Of a stretch of DNA of 55,306 bases, positions 33,273 through 42,678 are shown piece after piece; position 1 is the stretch's first letter, and every line of letters begins with the position of its first letter. A program made the translations under genes and the position numbers. Under the pieces are notes generated by a model. The model was not told where the DNA came from. It did no database searches and worked only from the letters and a program-made list of their open reading frames with translations. Source of the stretch: a bacterium D16-51 (GTDB lineage: Bacteria; Bacillota; Clostridia; Lachnospirales; Lachnospiraceae); the NCBI GenBank assembly GCA_003612285.1, contig RAYE01000040.1:1-55306 (forward strand), in the 5' to 3' direction.

Positions 33273-34355
33273 ATGTCTGTGGAGCGTTTAAACTTTGCGG
33301 TTGGGCCGGTTATGATGCAAGAGGACATCCGCAGCATTGGCGGTAGGCAGGTTCCATATTTCCGTACACGGGAGTTTTCGGGGCTTATGAAGGAAAATGA
33401 GCAGATGCTAAAGGAGCTGTCGGGAGCCGGAGAAGGGAGCAGGGTTGTTTTTTTGACAGGCTCCGGTACAGCGGGCATGGAAATGGCTGTGATGAATTCT
33501 TTTCGTGAAAAAGACAGAGTCCTTGTTATAAATGGCGGAAGTTTTGGCGGGCGTTTTGAACAGCTTTGTGAAATACATGGGATTTCGGCGGAAAGTATTT
33601 TGTTATCCCCGGGGGAGCAGTTAACAGAAAGTCATTTGGAACAGTATTCCGAAAAAGGTTTTACAGGGATGCTCATTAACATGCATGAGACGTCAACAGG
33701 TGTGTTGTATGATATGGGGATGGTAGGGGAGTTCTGCCGCAGGAACCATATTTTCCTGGTGGTGGATGCAATTAGTTCTTTTTTGGCTGACAAGGTGGCA
33801 ATGGAAGAATGGGGGATTGACCTGTTGATTCTTTCGTCGCAGAAAGCTTTGGCATTGCCGCCCGGCATGAGTTTTTTGGTGTTGGGGGAAAAAGCTTTGG
33901 TGCGGGCAGGGGAGTCAGAAGTAAAAAGCCTGTATTTCCGGATTTCTGATTACCTTAGAGATGGGGAACGCGGGCAGACGCCTTATACGCCGGCAGTAAG
34001 TGTGCTGCTGCAGATGAATTATCGTTTAAGGCAGGTTTTAGAAACAGGGGTGGAGAATGAAATCAGAAGAGTGAAGAAGCTTTCTGGTTATTTTAGGGAA
34101 CATATTAAAGAAATGCCATTTAAGTTTTTTACATCGTCTCCTTCAAATGCAGTTACAGCGCTTGTTCCGTTGACGGGCGTCAGTGCATACCAGTATTTTG
34201 AAAAATTGGATAAAGAATATAACATATGGGTCTGCCCAAATGGCGGGGCGCTGAAAGACAAAGTATTTAGAGTAGGGCATATTGGCGCTGTTGGGCAAAA
34301 AGATTATGACAGGCTACTGGATGCATTGCGCAGGATTGTGGAGGAGGGAACATAA
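33273..34355 (+). CDS. Class V PLP aminotransferase (2-aminoethylphosphonate:pyruvate transaminase-like)
   Basis: 360 aa. Class V fold: FLTGSGTAGMEMAVMN near residue 50, VVDAISSF, and the PLP lysine in LILSSQKALALPPG. The overall pattern resembles PhnW and alanine-glyoxylate aminotransferases. ATG 33273 lies only 3 nt from AGGAGG; GTG 33279 is an equally good start. In this setting it may form an aminoalcohol or aminophosphonate head group for attachment by the LicC/LicD-type genes downstream. No phosphoenolpyruvate mutase or decarboxylase is in the window, so a phosphonate pathway is not proven. Confidence 0.75.
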   Translation: MSVERLNFAVGPVMMQEDIRSIGGRQVPYFRTREFSGLMKENEQMLKELSGAGEGSRVVFLTGSGTAGMEMAVMNSFREKDRVLVINGGSFGGRFEQLCEIHGISAESILLSPGEQLTESHLEQYSEKGFTGMLINMHETSTGVLYDMGMVGEFCRRNHIFLVVDAISSFLADKVAMEEWGIDLLILSSQKALALPPGMSFLVLGEKALVRAGESEVKSLYFRISDYLRDGERGQTPYTPAVSVLLQMNYRLRQVLETGVENEIRRVKKLSGYFREHIKEMPFKFFTSSPSNAVTALVPLTGVSAYQYFEKLDKEYNIWVCPNGGALKDKVFRVGHIGAVGQKDYDRLLDALRRIVEEGT

Positions 34356-34356
34356 A

Positions 34357-35100
34357 ATGAGCCAGAGGATTCTAGAGGAAAAGATTGAATTAGATTACAG
34401 GAATGTGCAGGAATTTTTTGAACGGCGTGGAGAGAATAAGCAGCTTGGGAACAAATACAATTATGTGCTGTATCAGGATGACTGTCCGGAACTGGCAGTA
34501 AAAAGGGATTTGCAGGAGAAAGAGAAAATATCCCGGGCACTCCATCTGGAAACAGGGCAGCGGGTGCTGGATATTGGGTGCGGCATTGGCAGATGGGGAG
34601 AGTATTTGCTGGAAAAGGGGCTGTATTATGTTGGCATAGATGGAAGCCCTAAAATGATAGAACGCGCAGAGGATAACCTGAAAAAGTATGCAGGGAAAAA
34701 GTTAATCGTGGGTTCATTTCAGCAGTTTCCACAGCGTTTAGATGAGGAAGGGGAAACTGCCTTGTTTGACAAGGTATTTGTCAATGGCGTGTTTATGTAT
34801 TTGAATGACAGGGATTACAGGCAGGCATTAAAGGATATACATGGAATATGTGCACAGGGCTGTGAATTATACATAAAGGAGAGTATGGGGATAAAGGAAC
34901 GCCTTACTTTGGACCGCATTTATTCAGAAAGCCTGACACAGGAGTATAGTGCAATATACCGTTCTGTTGAGGAATACCGGGAGACTATGGCAGAGGAGTT
35001 TTCTGCAGATTTCAGGATAGTGGAAGAGGGGCGGCTGTTTGGGGAAGAGCTGGAAAACCGGGCAGAGACAACAGATTACTATTTTATATGGAGGCGTTAG
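34357..35100 (+). CDS. SAM-dependent methyltransferase, class I
   Basis: 247 aa from ATG 34357, which follows the aminotransferase stop by one nt with GAGGAGGGA upstream. The SAM-binding motif is VLDIGCGIGRWGEYLL and the acidic strand end is YYVGIDGSP; motif IV is DKVFVNGVFMYL. The substrate is unknown. Its place between a PhnW-like aminotransferase and LicC/LicD-like genes would fit N-methylation of an amino head group, as in choline formation, but this is inference. Confidence 0.75.
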   Translation: MSQRILEEKIELDYRNVQEFFERRGENKQLGNKYNYVLYQDDCPELAVKRDLQEKEKISRALHLETGQRVLDIGCGIGRWGEYLLEKGLYYVGIDGSPKMIERAEDNLKKYAGKKLIVGSFQQFPQRLDEEGETALFDKVFVNGVFMYLNDRDYRQALKDIHGICAQGCELYIKESMGIKERLTLDRIYSESLTQEYSAIYRSVEEYRETMAEEFSADFRIVEEGRLFGEELENRAETTDYYFIWRR

Positions 35101-35153
35101 GGCATGCGGCATGAGCTGGCCTGCATGGAAGCAGCAGAGGATTGGGGGAAGAC

Positions 35154-36980
35154 ATGGAACATATATATGAAAAAAGATTAGAAGAAATTATAGGAAGATA
35201 TGGCTGCACAGCGCCTGCCCTGGCAGACAGCAAATTGATTAACAGCATTGTGCTGGATGTTTTTAACAGGCGCTGTGGCGGAAAGAGGATTGCCATCTGG
35301 GGTGTGGGGAAAAAGAATGCAGTGAATGGCCACTGTGCAGTAATTATTAACCGTTATATCCTGAATCTGACAGGGCTGAAATGCCTGATTGATTCAGACC
35401 AGGACATCCAGGGGAGCCTGTTTATGGGATATCCGGTGATAGATCCCTCGGAGATAGCAGATAATGACATTGATATTATTATTATAGCATCCAAAGGGAG
35501 CAGGAAGAACATAAGGGACAATATTAAGAGGATTGCCCCGCAATGTGAATATATTGATATATATGAAGAATTAGAACATGCAGGGTTAAAGATAGATTTC
35601 AATTTTTTTAGTGAGCAGAATGTATATACAGAGTTGTACCGCCAAAGACATTTATATGAAACGTCAGAGGAGATACCAGATAAGGAAGAGCATCTGCAGA
35701 AGCTGATTGCATATTACCTGAAAATCCGGGATTTTTATTATGCGGAACATTTTATTCTGGAATACCATAACAAAAAGTATGCAGGCAGTGAAAAGTATAT
35801 AGAAATGCTTGCAGAGATAAAAGCGTTATGCCAGGAAGTAAAAGAAAAAAATGCCCGCAGGTCGGGGGATGTAGTTATCCATCTGATAGATTCACTGCGG
35901 GCGATGGATGTATATGGCAAAGATGAAGATGGGGAGTTCCAGTTAAATTATTTTAAGGAATATAGAAAAACAGCAGCTATATATACCCAGGCATATGCGA
36001 CAGGGCCTGCGACCTATGAAAGTATGATTGGGACAATAAAGCAGAAGCTGTCTTTTGAGGAAAATGTTTATGAAGACAACCATTTTATGTTTGATATAGG
36101 GGAATTTGAGTTTTTGGATAAGGTATACAAAAAGGGAATGCCAATCCGTTTTTATAACTCAAAGGACTATTTAGTAATGAACCCATGCAGTGATATTTAT
36201 ATGAAAGAACAGCTCCATATGCCGGAAAAGCTGTGGACAATGGCATGTGATATTGCAGAAAGCGGAGGGCCGACATTTAATTTTGCATATTATCCCTGGG
36301 AACTGCATTTTCCAATGCTGTGCGGCTATATGGCAGAGGAACCTCAGATCAGGCAGTTTGCAGATGTAGGCCTGGAAGACATGGGGGATTTTATAGAGCG
36401 GCAGCTTGCGGACTGCCTTGCTTATGTTGACAGGCAGTTTTCTTATTACAAAAGCTTTTTTAGTGATGAGATGACAACTGTTATCATGGCAGACCATTCC
36501 CAGCCAGTTTATGACGGGACAAGGAATGATCCGTTTTTCATGTTCTGTAATGACCCGGACCGGGTAAGTCATGTGACGTTCTTGGTGTCTGACTCCCGGT
36601 TGAAAGCGGGGGTATATGATTCGTTAATTAGCATGCTGGATTTTAACAAAATTATGGAAAAGGCGGTATTTGGGCATGAGGTTTATGTCCCGGAAAGAGA
36701 AGCCGTACAGTATCAGTTTTATAATGTGCAGAACCGCCGCCTGCGTGAGGTTGCCCTGCAGAGGGGACTGATGGATTACACAGAAGGCATACAGTGTTTT
36801 CTCTCAAAAGAATACCTTTATGTGAAGACGGCAACAGGCATCCAGGAGGTTTATGCCCTGCCGGACAATAGGAAAAATGTGATAGGTTCTGCAGAAGCAA
36901 TGGAATTTGTGAGGTATATAGAGGCGGACTTTGATACAGGGTTTCCGGGATTCTGGACAATACGTGACACTGTTTCATAG
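35154..36980 (+). CDS. Rossmann-like domain fused to a sulfatase/phosphatase-superfamily domain
   Basis: 608 aa from ATG 35154 (GGGGGAA upstream). Residues 40-135 form a Rossmann-like domain (GKRIAIWGVGKKN, CLIDSDQDIQG, DIIIIASKG). A helical middle follows. From about residue 240 the C-terminal part looks like the alkaline phosphatase/sulfatase superfamily: VVIHLIDSLRAMDVYG at the metal and nucleophile position (Ser or Asp) and TTVIMADHSQPVYDGTRNDPFF for the second metal site. No membrane segment is seen, unlike LtaS. It may transfer or remove a phosphoryl group on the polymer. The superfamily call is moderate. Confidence 0.55.
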   Translation: MEHIYEKRLEEIIGRYGCTAPALADSKLINSIVLDVFNRRCGGKRIAIWGVGKKNAVNGHCAVIINRYILNLTGLKCLIDSDQDIQGSLFMGYPVIDPSEIADNDIDIIIIASKGSRKNIRDNIKRIAPQCEYIDIYEELEHAGLKIDFNFFSEQNVYTELYRQRHLYETSEEIPDKEEHLQKLIAYYLKIRDFYYAEHFILEYHNKKYAGSEKYIEMLAEIKALCQEVKEKNARRSGDVVIHLIDSLRAMDVYGKDEDGEFQLNYFKEYRKTAAIYTQAYATGPATYESMIGTIKQKLSFEENVYEDNHFMFDIGEFEFLDKVYKKGMPIRFYNSKDYLVMNPCSDIYMKEQLHMPEKLWTMACDIAESGGPTFNFAYYPWELHFPMLCGYMAEEPQIRQFADVGLEDMGDFIERQLADCLAYVDRQFSYYKSFFSDEMTTVIMADHSQPVYDGTRNDPFFMFCNDPDRVSHVTFLVSDSRLKAGVYDSLISMLDFNKIMEKAVFGHEVYVPEREAVQYQFYNVQNRRLREVALQRGLMDYTEGIQCFLSKEYLYVKTATGIQEVYALPDNRKNVIGSAEAMEFVRYIEADFDTGFPGFWTIRDTVS

Positions 36981-37050
36981 AAAAGCACTGCCTACATCGG
37001 CGGAAAGGAACGGGCATAATGGGCACGGCAGCCGGAAAGAAGGGTTACAT

Positions 37051-37758
37051 ATGAAAGCATTGATTATGGCGGCGGGAAAAGGCACCCGCATCAGCCGGTA
37101 TATTGAAGGGAAGCCAAAGTGTACAGTGGATATAGGGGGGATGCGGCTGATTGAGTATACCATCCAAAAACTTCTTGCGTGGAATGTGGACAAGATAGGG
37201 GTTGTGCTGGGATACCAGGCAGGGGTGCTGGAGGATATACTTTCAGAATACCCGGTGGAAATTTATTACAATTATTTCTATGAAGTGACAAACAGCATTG
37301 CTTCTGCCTGGTTTGCAAAAGACTTCATTGATGATGACATGGTTATGATGAATGCGGATGTATTTGCAGAAGAAAGCGTAATTAACCGGTTATTTACCAT
37401 GGAAAAAGAAACCATGCTGCTGTCAGACAGCAGCCGCAGGGAAATGGCGGATTATAAATTCTATTATGAAGATAACCAATTGATTAAATTTGGGAAAGAG
37501 CTGGAAGGGGAAGATATTTCAGGGGAATATGTAGGGATTGCCAGGGTGGGCAGGAGCTTCCTGCCGGAATTTAAGGAACGCCTGCAAAATTTAATCGAAG
37601 AAGGGAAATACAATATGTGGTGGGAAGATGTACTGTATTCCTTTGTCGGGGAGAGGCCAATTTATGTAGAGGATGTTGCCGGCCAGTTCTGGGCAGAGGT
37701 GGATTTTATAGAGGATTATGAGAGGATTTTGGAGTTCAGGGAAGTGAAAGGAATGTAA
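37051..37758 (+). CDS. Sugar-phosphate-type nucleotidyltransferase, LicC-like
   Basis: 235 aa from ATG 37051 (AAGAAGGG upstream; 40 in-frame codons before it overlap the previous gene). The NTP-binding start is MKALIMAAGKGTRI, then PKCTVDIGG, VTNSIASAW, the metal Asp in VMMNADVF and the distal VDFIEDYER. This pattern fits LicC (CTP:phosphocholine cytidylyltransferase) and AEP cytidylyltransferases rather than hexose-1-P enzymes. It probably provides the CDP-activated head group for the LicD-type protein encoded 10 nt downstream. Confidence 0.8.
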   Translation: MKALIMAAGKGTRISRYIEGKPKCTVDIGGMRLIEYTIQKLLAWNVDKIGVVLGYQAGVLEDILSEYPVEIYYNYFYEVTNSIASAWFAKDFIDDDMVMMNADVFAEESVINRLFTMEKETMLLSDSSRREMADYKFYYEDNQLIKFGKELEGEDISGEYVGIARVGRSFLPEFKERLQNLIEEGKYNMWWEDVLYSFVGERPIYVEDVAGQFWAEVDFIEDYERILEFREVKGM

Positions 37759-37768
37759 TAATATAATA

Positions 37769-39052
37769 ATGGCTAATTTTCGGAAAAAATTGATTGGGAA
37801 TATCCAGTATGGCGAATATTATAAGCCAATTAGATCTGAGATAGAAAAACTTTTTAAAAAGTATAAATCTGAAGGGAAAAGGGTGGTTATTTGGGGAGCC
37901 GGATTAAAAGGAAATGCTTTCTTATCTGTCATGGATTCAAAAACCGAATATGTGGAAGCGGTCATTGACCGTAATGAATCTTTGTATGGAACCTGTCTTG
38001 TAAGCGGACATCCAGTTGTAAATGTCAGATATGTAATGGAAAATCCTATTGATGTCATATTTATTATGAGTGGAGTTCAGTATGTGGACAATTATTTTTT
38101 GTTGACTAAAGCGGGTTTTCATGGGCTGATATTTGATATGGATTATTTGGTAAAAAATCAAATTGGCTGGGAACAGATTTACCACAACAATTTTGAGAAA
38201 GTGGACTTTGAGGACAATAAATTATTTGGTTATTCCCTGACTGAAATCCAGCAGAAGTTGCTGGAAATCTTGAGGGAAGTTGACAGGATCTGCAGGAAAC
38301 ATAAGATAACATATTTTTTGGAGGCAGGCAGTGCCTTAGGGGCATACCGTAACCAGGGTTTTTTGCAAAGTGATTATGATATTGACATTGCTTTGCTAAG
38401 GGAGGAATATGAACGTTTTGTCAGGATTGCCCCAGATGAGTTAGATAGTAAGTTCCTGCTGCAGCAGAGAGAAAGAGGAAGCCAGTATTTTTACCCATAT
38501 GTACAAGTGGTCATGGATCATACCTGTTTTGTGCCAGAGGGATTCCAGAATTTTAACATGCATCTGGGAATCCATATAGATGTAGCGCCGTTGGATAATG
38601 TGTCAGCAAACAAGGAACTGCAGAAGAAGCATTTCCAAAAAATGCAGAAAATTACAAAAACAATATGGGATAAACTTCATCCGGAAGAGTTTAACAGCAG
38701 AAATCCATTTAAGAAGCTGATTGTTAATTCAAAATATTATTTGTTAAAATTTGTCCCTATGTTCTTTTTGGAAAAAATGCAGGATAGGGAATTTGCAAAA
38801 TATAGCGATACAGACACTGGCTGGGTTGGAGATTTATGTACCCATTATAAGAAAGTGATTGCATTTGAAAAAGATCGCTTGCTTCCGGTTGGTATGATGA
38901 AATTTTCGGATATAGAATATCCGGTTCCAAAGGATATTGAGTATTATCTGGGGATAATGTATGACGATTATAAGAAATTGTCGCCAAGAGAAAATGGCAG
39001 TGTAAAGTACAATATGGTAGCAGTGTCGTTGGAAAAAAATTATGGAGAATAG
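37769..39052 (+). CDS. Rossmann-like domain fused to LicD-family transferase
   Basis: 427 aa. Residues 35-130 carry the cluster's shared Rossmann-like domain (KRVVIWGAGLKGNAF, VIDRNESLYG). Residues 155-427 are LicD-like: LLEILREVDRICRKHKITYFLEAGSALGAYR, then SDYDIDIALLREEYERF with the metal-binding D-x-D, and a later HIDVAPLDNV. LicD enzymes attach phosphocholine or similar groups to surface glycans or teichoic acids from a CDP donor. Together with the LicC-like gene this suggests such a decoration. It starts just after the LicC-like stop; ribosome site weak. Confidence 0.85.
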   Translation: MANFRKKLIGNIQYGEYYKPIRSEIEKLFKKYKSEGKRVVIWGAGLKGNAFLSVMDSKTEYVEAVIDRNESLYGTCLVSGHPVVNVRYVMENPIDVIFIMSGVQYVDNYFLLTKAGFHGLIFDMDYLVKNQIGWEQIYHNNFEKVDFEDNKLFGYSLTEIQQKLLEILREVDRICRKHKITYFLEAGSALGAYRNQGFLQSDYDIDIALLREEYERFVRIAPDELDSKFLLQQRERGSQYFYPYVQVVMDHTCFVPEGFQNFNMHLGIHIDVAPLDNVSANKELQKKHFQKMQKITKTIWDKLHPEEFNSRNPFKKLIVNSKYYLLKFVPMFFLEKMQDREFAKYSDTDTGWVGDLCTHYKKVIAFEKDRLLPVGMMKFSDIEYPVPKDIEYYLGIMYDDYKKLSPRENGSVKYNMVAVSLEKNYGE

Positions 39053-39078
39053 GATTTTGTAAATAGAGAGGGAATGTA

Positions 39079-41112
39079 ATGAATTTAAGTAAATTATTGT
39101 TTATATTAAGGGATAAAGAAGGCAGGATTGAAGAATGCGATCTCCTGCTTTTAAAAGCAATGTATCCATTATTTGATTATATAACCGTTTTTTTATGTGG
39201 AGATTTTGCTCTAAAAAAATCAGAAAATATTATCAGAGATTTTTGTAGTTCGTTAAAGAATCGGAGATATGATTATACAGATTTTCAAATTATCAAGGAA
39301 GAAGTGCTTCTTTTGTCTGTGCAAAATGGAGTGGATGAGTTAGTTATTGCTAACAATTCTGTTTTTGGTCCGTTTTTTGAATTGGATGATGTTTTGAATA
39401 TCATGAAGCTAAGAGATTATGATTTTTGGGGATTGACAAAAATGGGAGAGGTTGTAACGAATTCATGGGAAATTTTTTCGGAACATTTACAGATGTATTT
39501 TTGGGGGATTGAAAGAAAATTATTGTACTCACAGGAGTTGCAGGAATTTTTTCAAACGAGGAAAAACTGTTTGCAGTTAGAAGTTGAATTTACTTCTTTT
39601 TTTGAGCAAAGTGGGTTTTCATGGGGGACATATATAGATATTCCCAAATATAATTCCAATTCTGTTACTAATAATATCAATTTACTTTATGAAGTTACTT
39701 ACGAATTAGTGTCTGATTATAATTTTCCATTTTTAAAAAGGGATTATTTTATTCGTAAGGAATTAGGAGATTCAGCAAATGCTGATTTATATAAAACGGT
39801 AAATTTATTAAGTGAAAAGAGGCTGTATAATCTGGATTTAATTTGGGATTTTGTATTAAAGCATTATAATATTGTCCAAATTAAGGACAGTATGAATCTG
39901 AACTATATTCTACCAGTAGGTCAAACAGAAAAGGCATTGGAAATAAAAGATGAGGATTGCCGAAATACGGTAATTATTATGCATCTGGCATATGAGGAAT
40001 CCGTAGATGAAGCACAACGTTATATTGCCATAGTGCCAGGGGAAATACAAAAGATTTTTGTGGTAATAAATGAGGCAATAAAACAATATTTAGAGAGAAA
40101 GTTGTTGGATATGAAGTACGAGAATTATGAAATTCGGATTATGAAGCCTAATAGAGGCCGTGATATGAATTCTCTTTTTGTAGTATGCAGGGATGTATGG
40201 AAAAAATACCGTTACTTATGTTTTACGCATGATAAAAGGACAAGTGGCGATACAGGATCATTTGTGGTGGGAAAGGAATTTATGAATCTATTATGGGAAA
40301 ATACCTTAAAAAGCAGAGGATATATTTTTGAAGTATTAGCGTTACTGAAAAGAGAAAAGAGGTTAGGGTATCTTACGGTGCCTGCACCGTATCATGACTT
40401 TTATTATGAAACAGTAGCAAAAGCATGGGCAAAGTCGTATGAAGTGACAAAGGAATTATCAGAAAATCTTTGTTTAAATGTAGAGATATCAGATCAATAT
40501 CAACCTTTTGCATTAGGAAATGCTTTTTGGTGTAAAACAGATGCACTAAGAGATATAGTGAATTATAAATTGGAGACGAATGATTTTAGTGAAGAGCCGA
40601 TGCCGCGAGATGGAACTATCAGCCATGCCCTGGAGAGGATAATGATATTTGCTGCCCAAAATGCCGGATATTATTCGGGGATTGTTGAAAATGCAGAATA
40701 TGCGGGAAGAGAATTGAATAATAAAAATTATATGTGGGAAAAATTAATAGAAAAAATTCTTTTGAGGCCTCAATTTTGCAATACGGGAACCTTTTCTAGG
40801 TTAACTAAGCTGATTTATGACACATCTTTTGAGGAGTTTTTGCATAAAAGAAAAGAAATTTATATCTGGGGGGCAGGAAAGACAGGTAGGGGGTTGAACA
40901 GAGAATTAAAGAAAAGGGGATATACTGTAAAAGGGTATATTTGTAGTGATGGTTTTTCAAAACCAGAAGATTGTGATAACAAAGTGTTTTATTTATCAGA
41001 AGTTGACTGTAGTAATTCTAATGTGGGTATAATTTTGGCCATTCATAAGAAATTTTATAAAGAGCTTTGTCCTGTTTTAGAAAAATTGGATACTCAATTG
41101 TATTATTTGTAA
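39079..41112 (+). CDS. RgpF-like rhamnan-synthesis glycosyltransferase with C-terminal Rossmann-like domain
   Basis: 677 aa. The N-terminal part (LLFILRDKEGRI, then DELVIANNSVFGPF and DYDFWGLTKM) and middle (VIIMHLAYEES, IMKPNRGRDMNSLF, YLCFTHDKRTS) match the RgpF/rhamnan synthesis F family, which transfers rhamnose or related sugars to cell-wall glycans. The last 90 residues (from IYIWGAGKTGRGLNREL) are the shared Rossmann-like domain, here placed at the C-terminus instead of the N-terminus. From here to about 52 kb the DNA becomes more AT-rich than in the first cluster genes, hinting at separate ancestry. Confidence 0.8.
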   Translation: MNLSKLLFILRDKEGRIEECDLLLLKAMYPLFDYITVFLCGDFALKKSENIIRDFCSSLKNRRYDYTDFQIIKEEVLLLSVQNGVDELVIANNSVFGPFFELDDVLNIMKLRDYDFWGLTKMGEVVTNSWEIFSEHLQMYFWGIERKLLYSQELQEFFQTRKNCLQLEVEFTSFFEQSGFSWGTYIDIPKYNSNSVTNNINLLYEVTYELVSDYNFPFLKRDYFIRKELGDSANADLYKTVNLLSEKRLYNLDLIWDFVLKHYNIVQIKDSMNLNYILPVGQTEKALEIKDEDCRNTVIIMHLAYEESVDEAQRYIAIVPGEIQKIFVVINEAIKQYLERKLLDMKYENYEIRIMKPNRGRDMNSLFVVCRDVWKKYRYLCFTHDKRTSGDTGSFVVGKEFMNLLWENTLKSRGYIFEVLALLKREKRLGYLTVPAPYHDFYYETVAKAWAKSYEVTKELSENLCLNVEISDQYQPFALGNAFWCKTDALRDIVNYKLETNDFSEEPMPRDGTISHALERIMIFAAQNAGYYSGIVENAEYAGRELNNKNYMWEKLIEKILLRPQFCNTGTFSRLTKLIYDTSFEEFLHKRKEIYIWGAGKTGRGLNRELKKRGYTVKGYICSDGFSKPEDCDNKVFYLSEVDCSNSNVGIILAIHKKFYKELCPVLEKLDTQLYYL

Positions 41113-41161
41113 TCGGGAGTGAACTATAGGGAGTGATATGCAAAACACGGAGGTGTGCTAT

Positions 41162-42634
41162 ATGAGATATGTGATCTGGGGGACAGGAGGGGTTGCAAAA
41201 AGGTTTTTGGGTGAAAATCTTCTGTGTCTTCTTGTAAAGGGAAAGATTACCGCGGTTGTAGATTCAGATTCTGAAAAAAATGGAAAAAGTTTTTTTGGCT
41301 GTAAGATTATTTCACCGAAAAGTTTGGTAAATATATTGTATGACAGATTGATTATATGCAGTTCATTTTATGAAGAGATAATAACTCAAATAACAGCCAT
41401 GGGATTAAATGCAGAAAAAGCAAGGACTATGGTGGAGATAAAAAAAGAACTTGTGGACTGTTATATAAATCAGTATGAAATAATGAAAAAAAATATATTG
41501 GTTTTGGGAGACGAGGAAACATACAATCATATGTCTCCATTTTATAAAAAATATTTTGGGCAGTTTTTCTTCCTGCCGTTGGAACAGTCTGATAGGTTAA
41601 ATGAATATCGGCATGATTATATTTTGTTATCAGAACTTAGTAATACAAAATATAATTTACAGGGGGAAGGTGAATTAACGCTTGAGGAAAAAGTGATATC
41701 TGAAATAATTTCTAAATTTGATATAGATAGAGGTAGAATTTTGCCTTCAGCAGTTTTTCAGTTGCTTTATAGAAATTGCGAGAGAACTGTGTCATATGGT
41801 ACTTGTTATGAAGACAAAACATTTTTGGAAATTTGGCTTGCTGGACCAGCTGGTTGGGGGTATGTTTTTGAGGTAATAAATAAAAATATTTCCTATGCAT
41901 ACAAGAAAGGATATATTCCTGTGATTAATATGATGTCTGACTGGAATATATATCTGGAAGAAAATGAAGTGGGAAAGGTAAACGCATGGGAAAAGTTTTT
42001 TGAACAGCCGGCGGGGTATACAATGGAAGATGTGTTAAAAAGTAAGAATGTTGTCATAGCTTCGCAGGAGCAGACAACGGAGTATTATAATAAGAATTTT
42101 TATCAGCAGCTTGTGATGAAACCAAGGTTGCAAAAGATGTTTGATTCCTATATGAAAATATTCGGAAACAGGGGAAAAGTGTTGGGGGTTTTGTTTAGGG
42201 GTACAGATTATGCAAATTTGAAACCATATAATCATTATATTCAGCCATCTTTATCTATGATGATTGAAAAGGTTGAGGAAAAATTTAAAGAATGGGGTGG
42301 ATTTGATTTTATTTATTTATGTACGGAAGTGGAAGAGGCAGTACAGGCTTTTGTAGAAGAGTTTGGAGAAAAGGTATTTTATTATCCTCAGATGAGATAT
42401 CCAGAGCAATGTAGTGACTATCTAGGGAAACAGAAATTTGAACGGGAAGAAGATGCATTTTACCGTGGGGCGGATTATTGGATATTATTAAATGCATTGG
42501 CGAAGTGTGATTCTCTGATAGCAGGTAAATGTGGGGGAACAAACACTGCTTTGCAGATGAACAGGGGAAAATATAAGAATACTTTTTTGTTTGATTTGGG
42601 GAAATATGGATTTCAAATAGAACAAGTAGAATGA
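41162..42634 (+). CDS. Rossmann-like domain fused to NodZ/O-fucosyltransferase-like protein, copy A1
   Basis: 490 aa from ATG 41162 (GGAGGTGT upstream; ATG 41138 is an alternative). Residues 1-110 are the Rossmann-like domain (MRYVIWGTGGVAKRFL, VVDSDSEKNGKSFFG). The C-terminal half resembles NodZ/fucosyltransferase GT-B proteins: KVLGVLFRGTDYANLKPYNH fits the conserved H/F-x-R-x-x-D donor-site motif, FIYLCTEVEEA is the second Rossmann half, and DAFYRGADYWILLNALAKCD with AGKCGGTN ends it. It is closely related to 45105-46556 along its full length. Probably a glycosyltransferase; the sugar is unknown. Confidence 0.65.
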   Translation: MRYVIWGTGGVAKRFLGENLLCLLVKGKITAVVDSDSEKNGKSFFGCKIISPKSLVNILYDRLIICSSFYEEIITQITAMGLNAEKARTMVEIKKELVDCYINQYEIMKKNILVLGDEETYNHMSPFYKKYFGQFFFLPLEQSDRLNEYRHDYILLSELSNTKYNLQGEGELTLEEKVISEIISKFDIDRGRILPSAVFQLLYRNCERTVSYGTCYEDKTFLEIWLAGPAGWGYVFEVINKNISYAYKKGYIPVINMMSDWNIYLEENEVGKVNAWEKFFEQPAGYTMEDVLKSKNVVIASQEQTTEYYNKNFYQQLVMKPRLQKMFDSYMKIFGNRGKVLGVLFRGTDYANLKPYNHYIQPSLSMMIEKVEEKFKEWGGFDFIYLCTEVEEAVQAFVEEFGEKVFYYPQMRYPEQCSDYLGKQKFEREEDAFYRGADYWILLNALAKCDSLIAGKCGGTNTALQMNRGKYKNTFLFDLGKYGFQIEQVE

Positions 42635-42678
42635 TGCAATGGCAGGGTGGTTTGACATAAAAAAGAAAGGAAAGTCTT

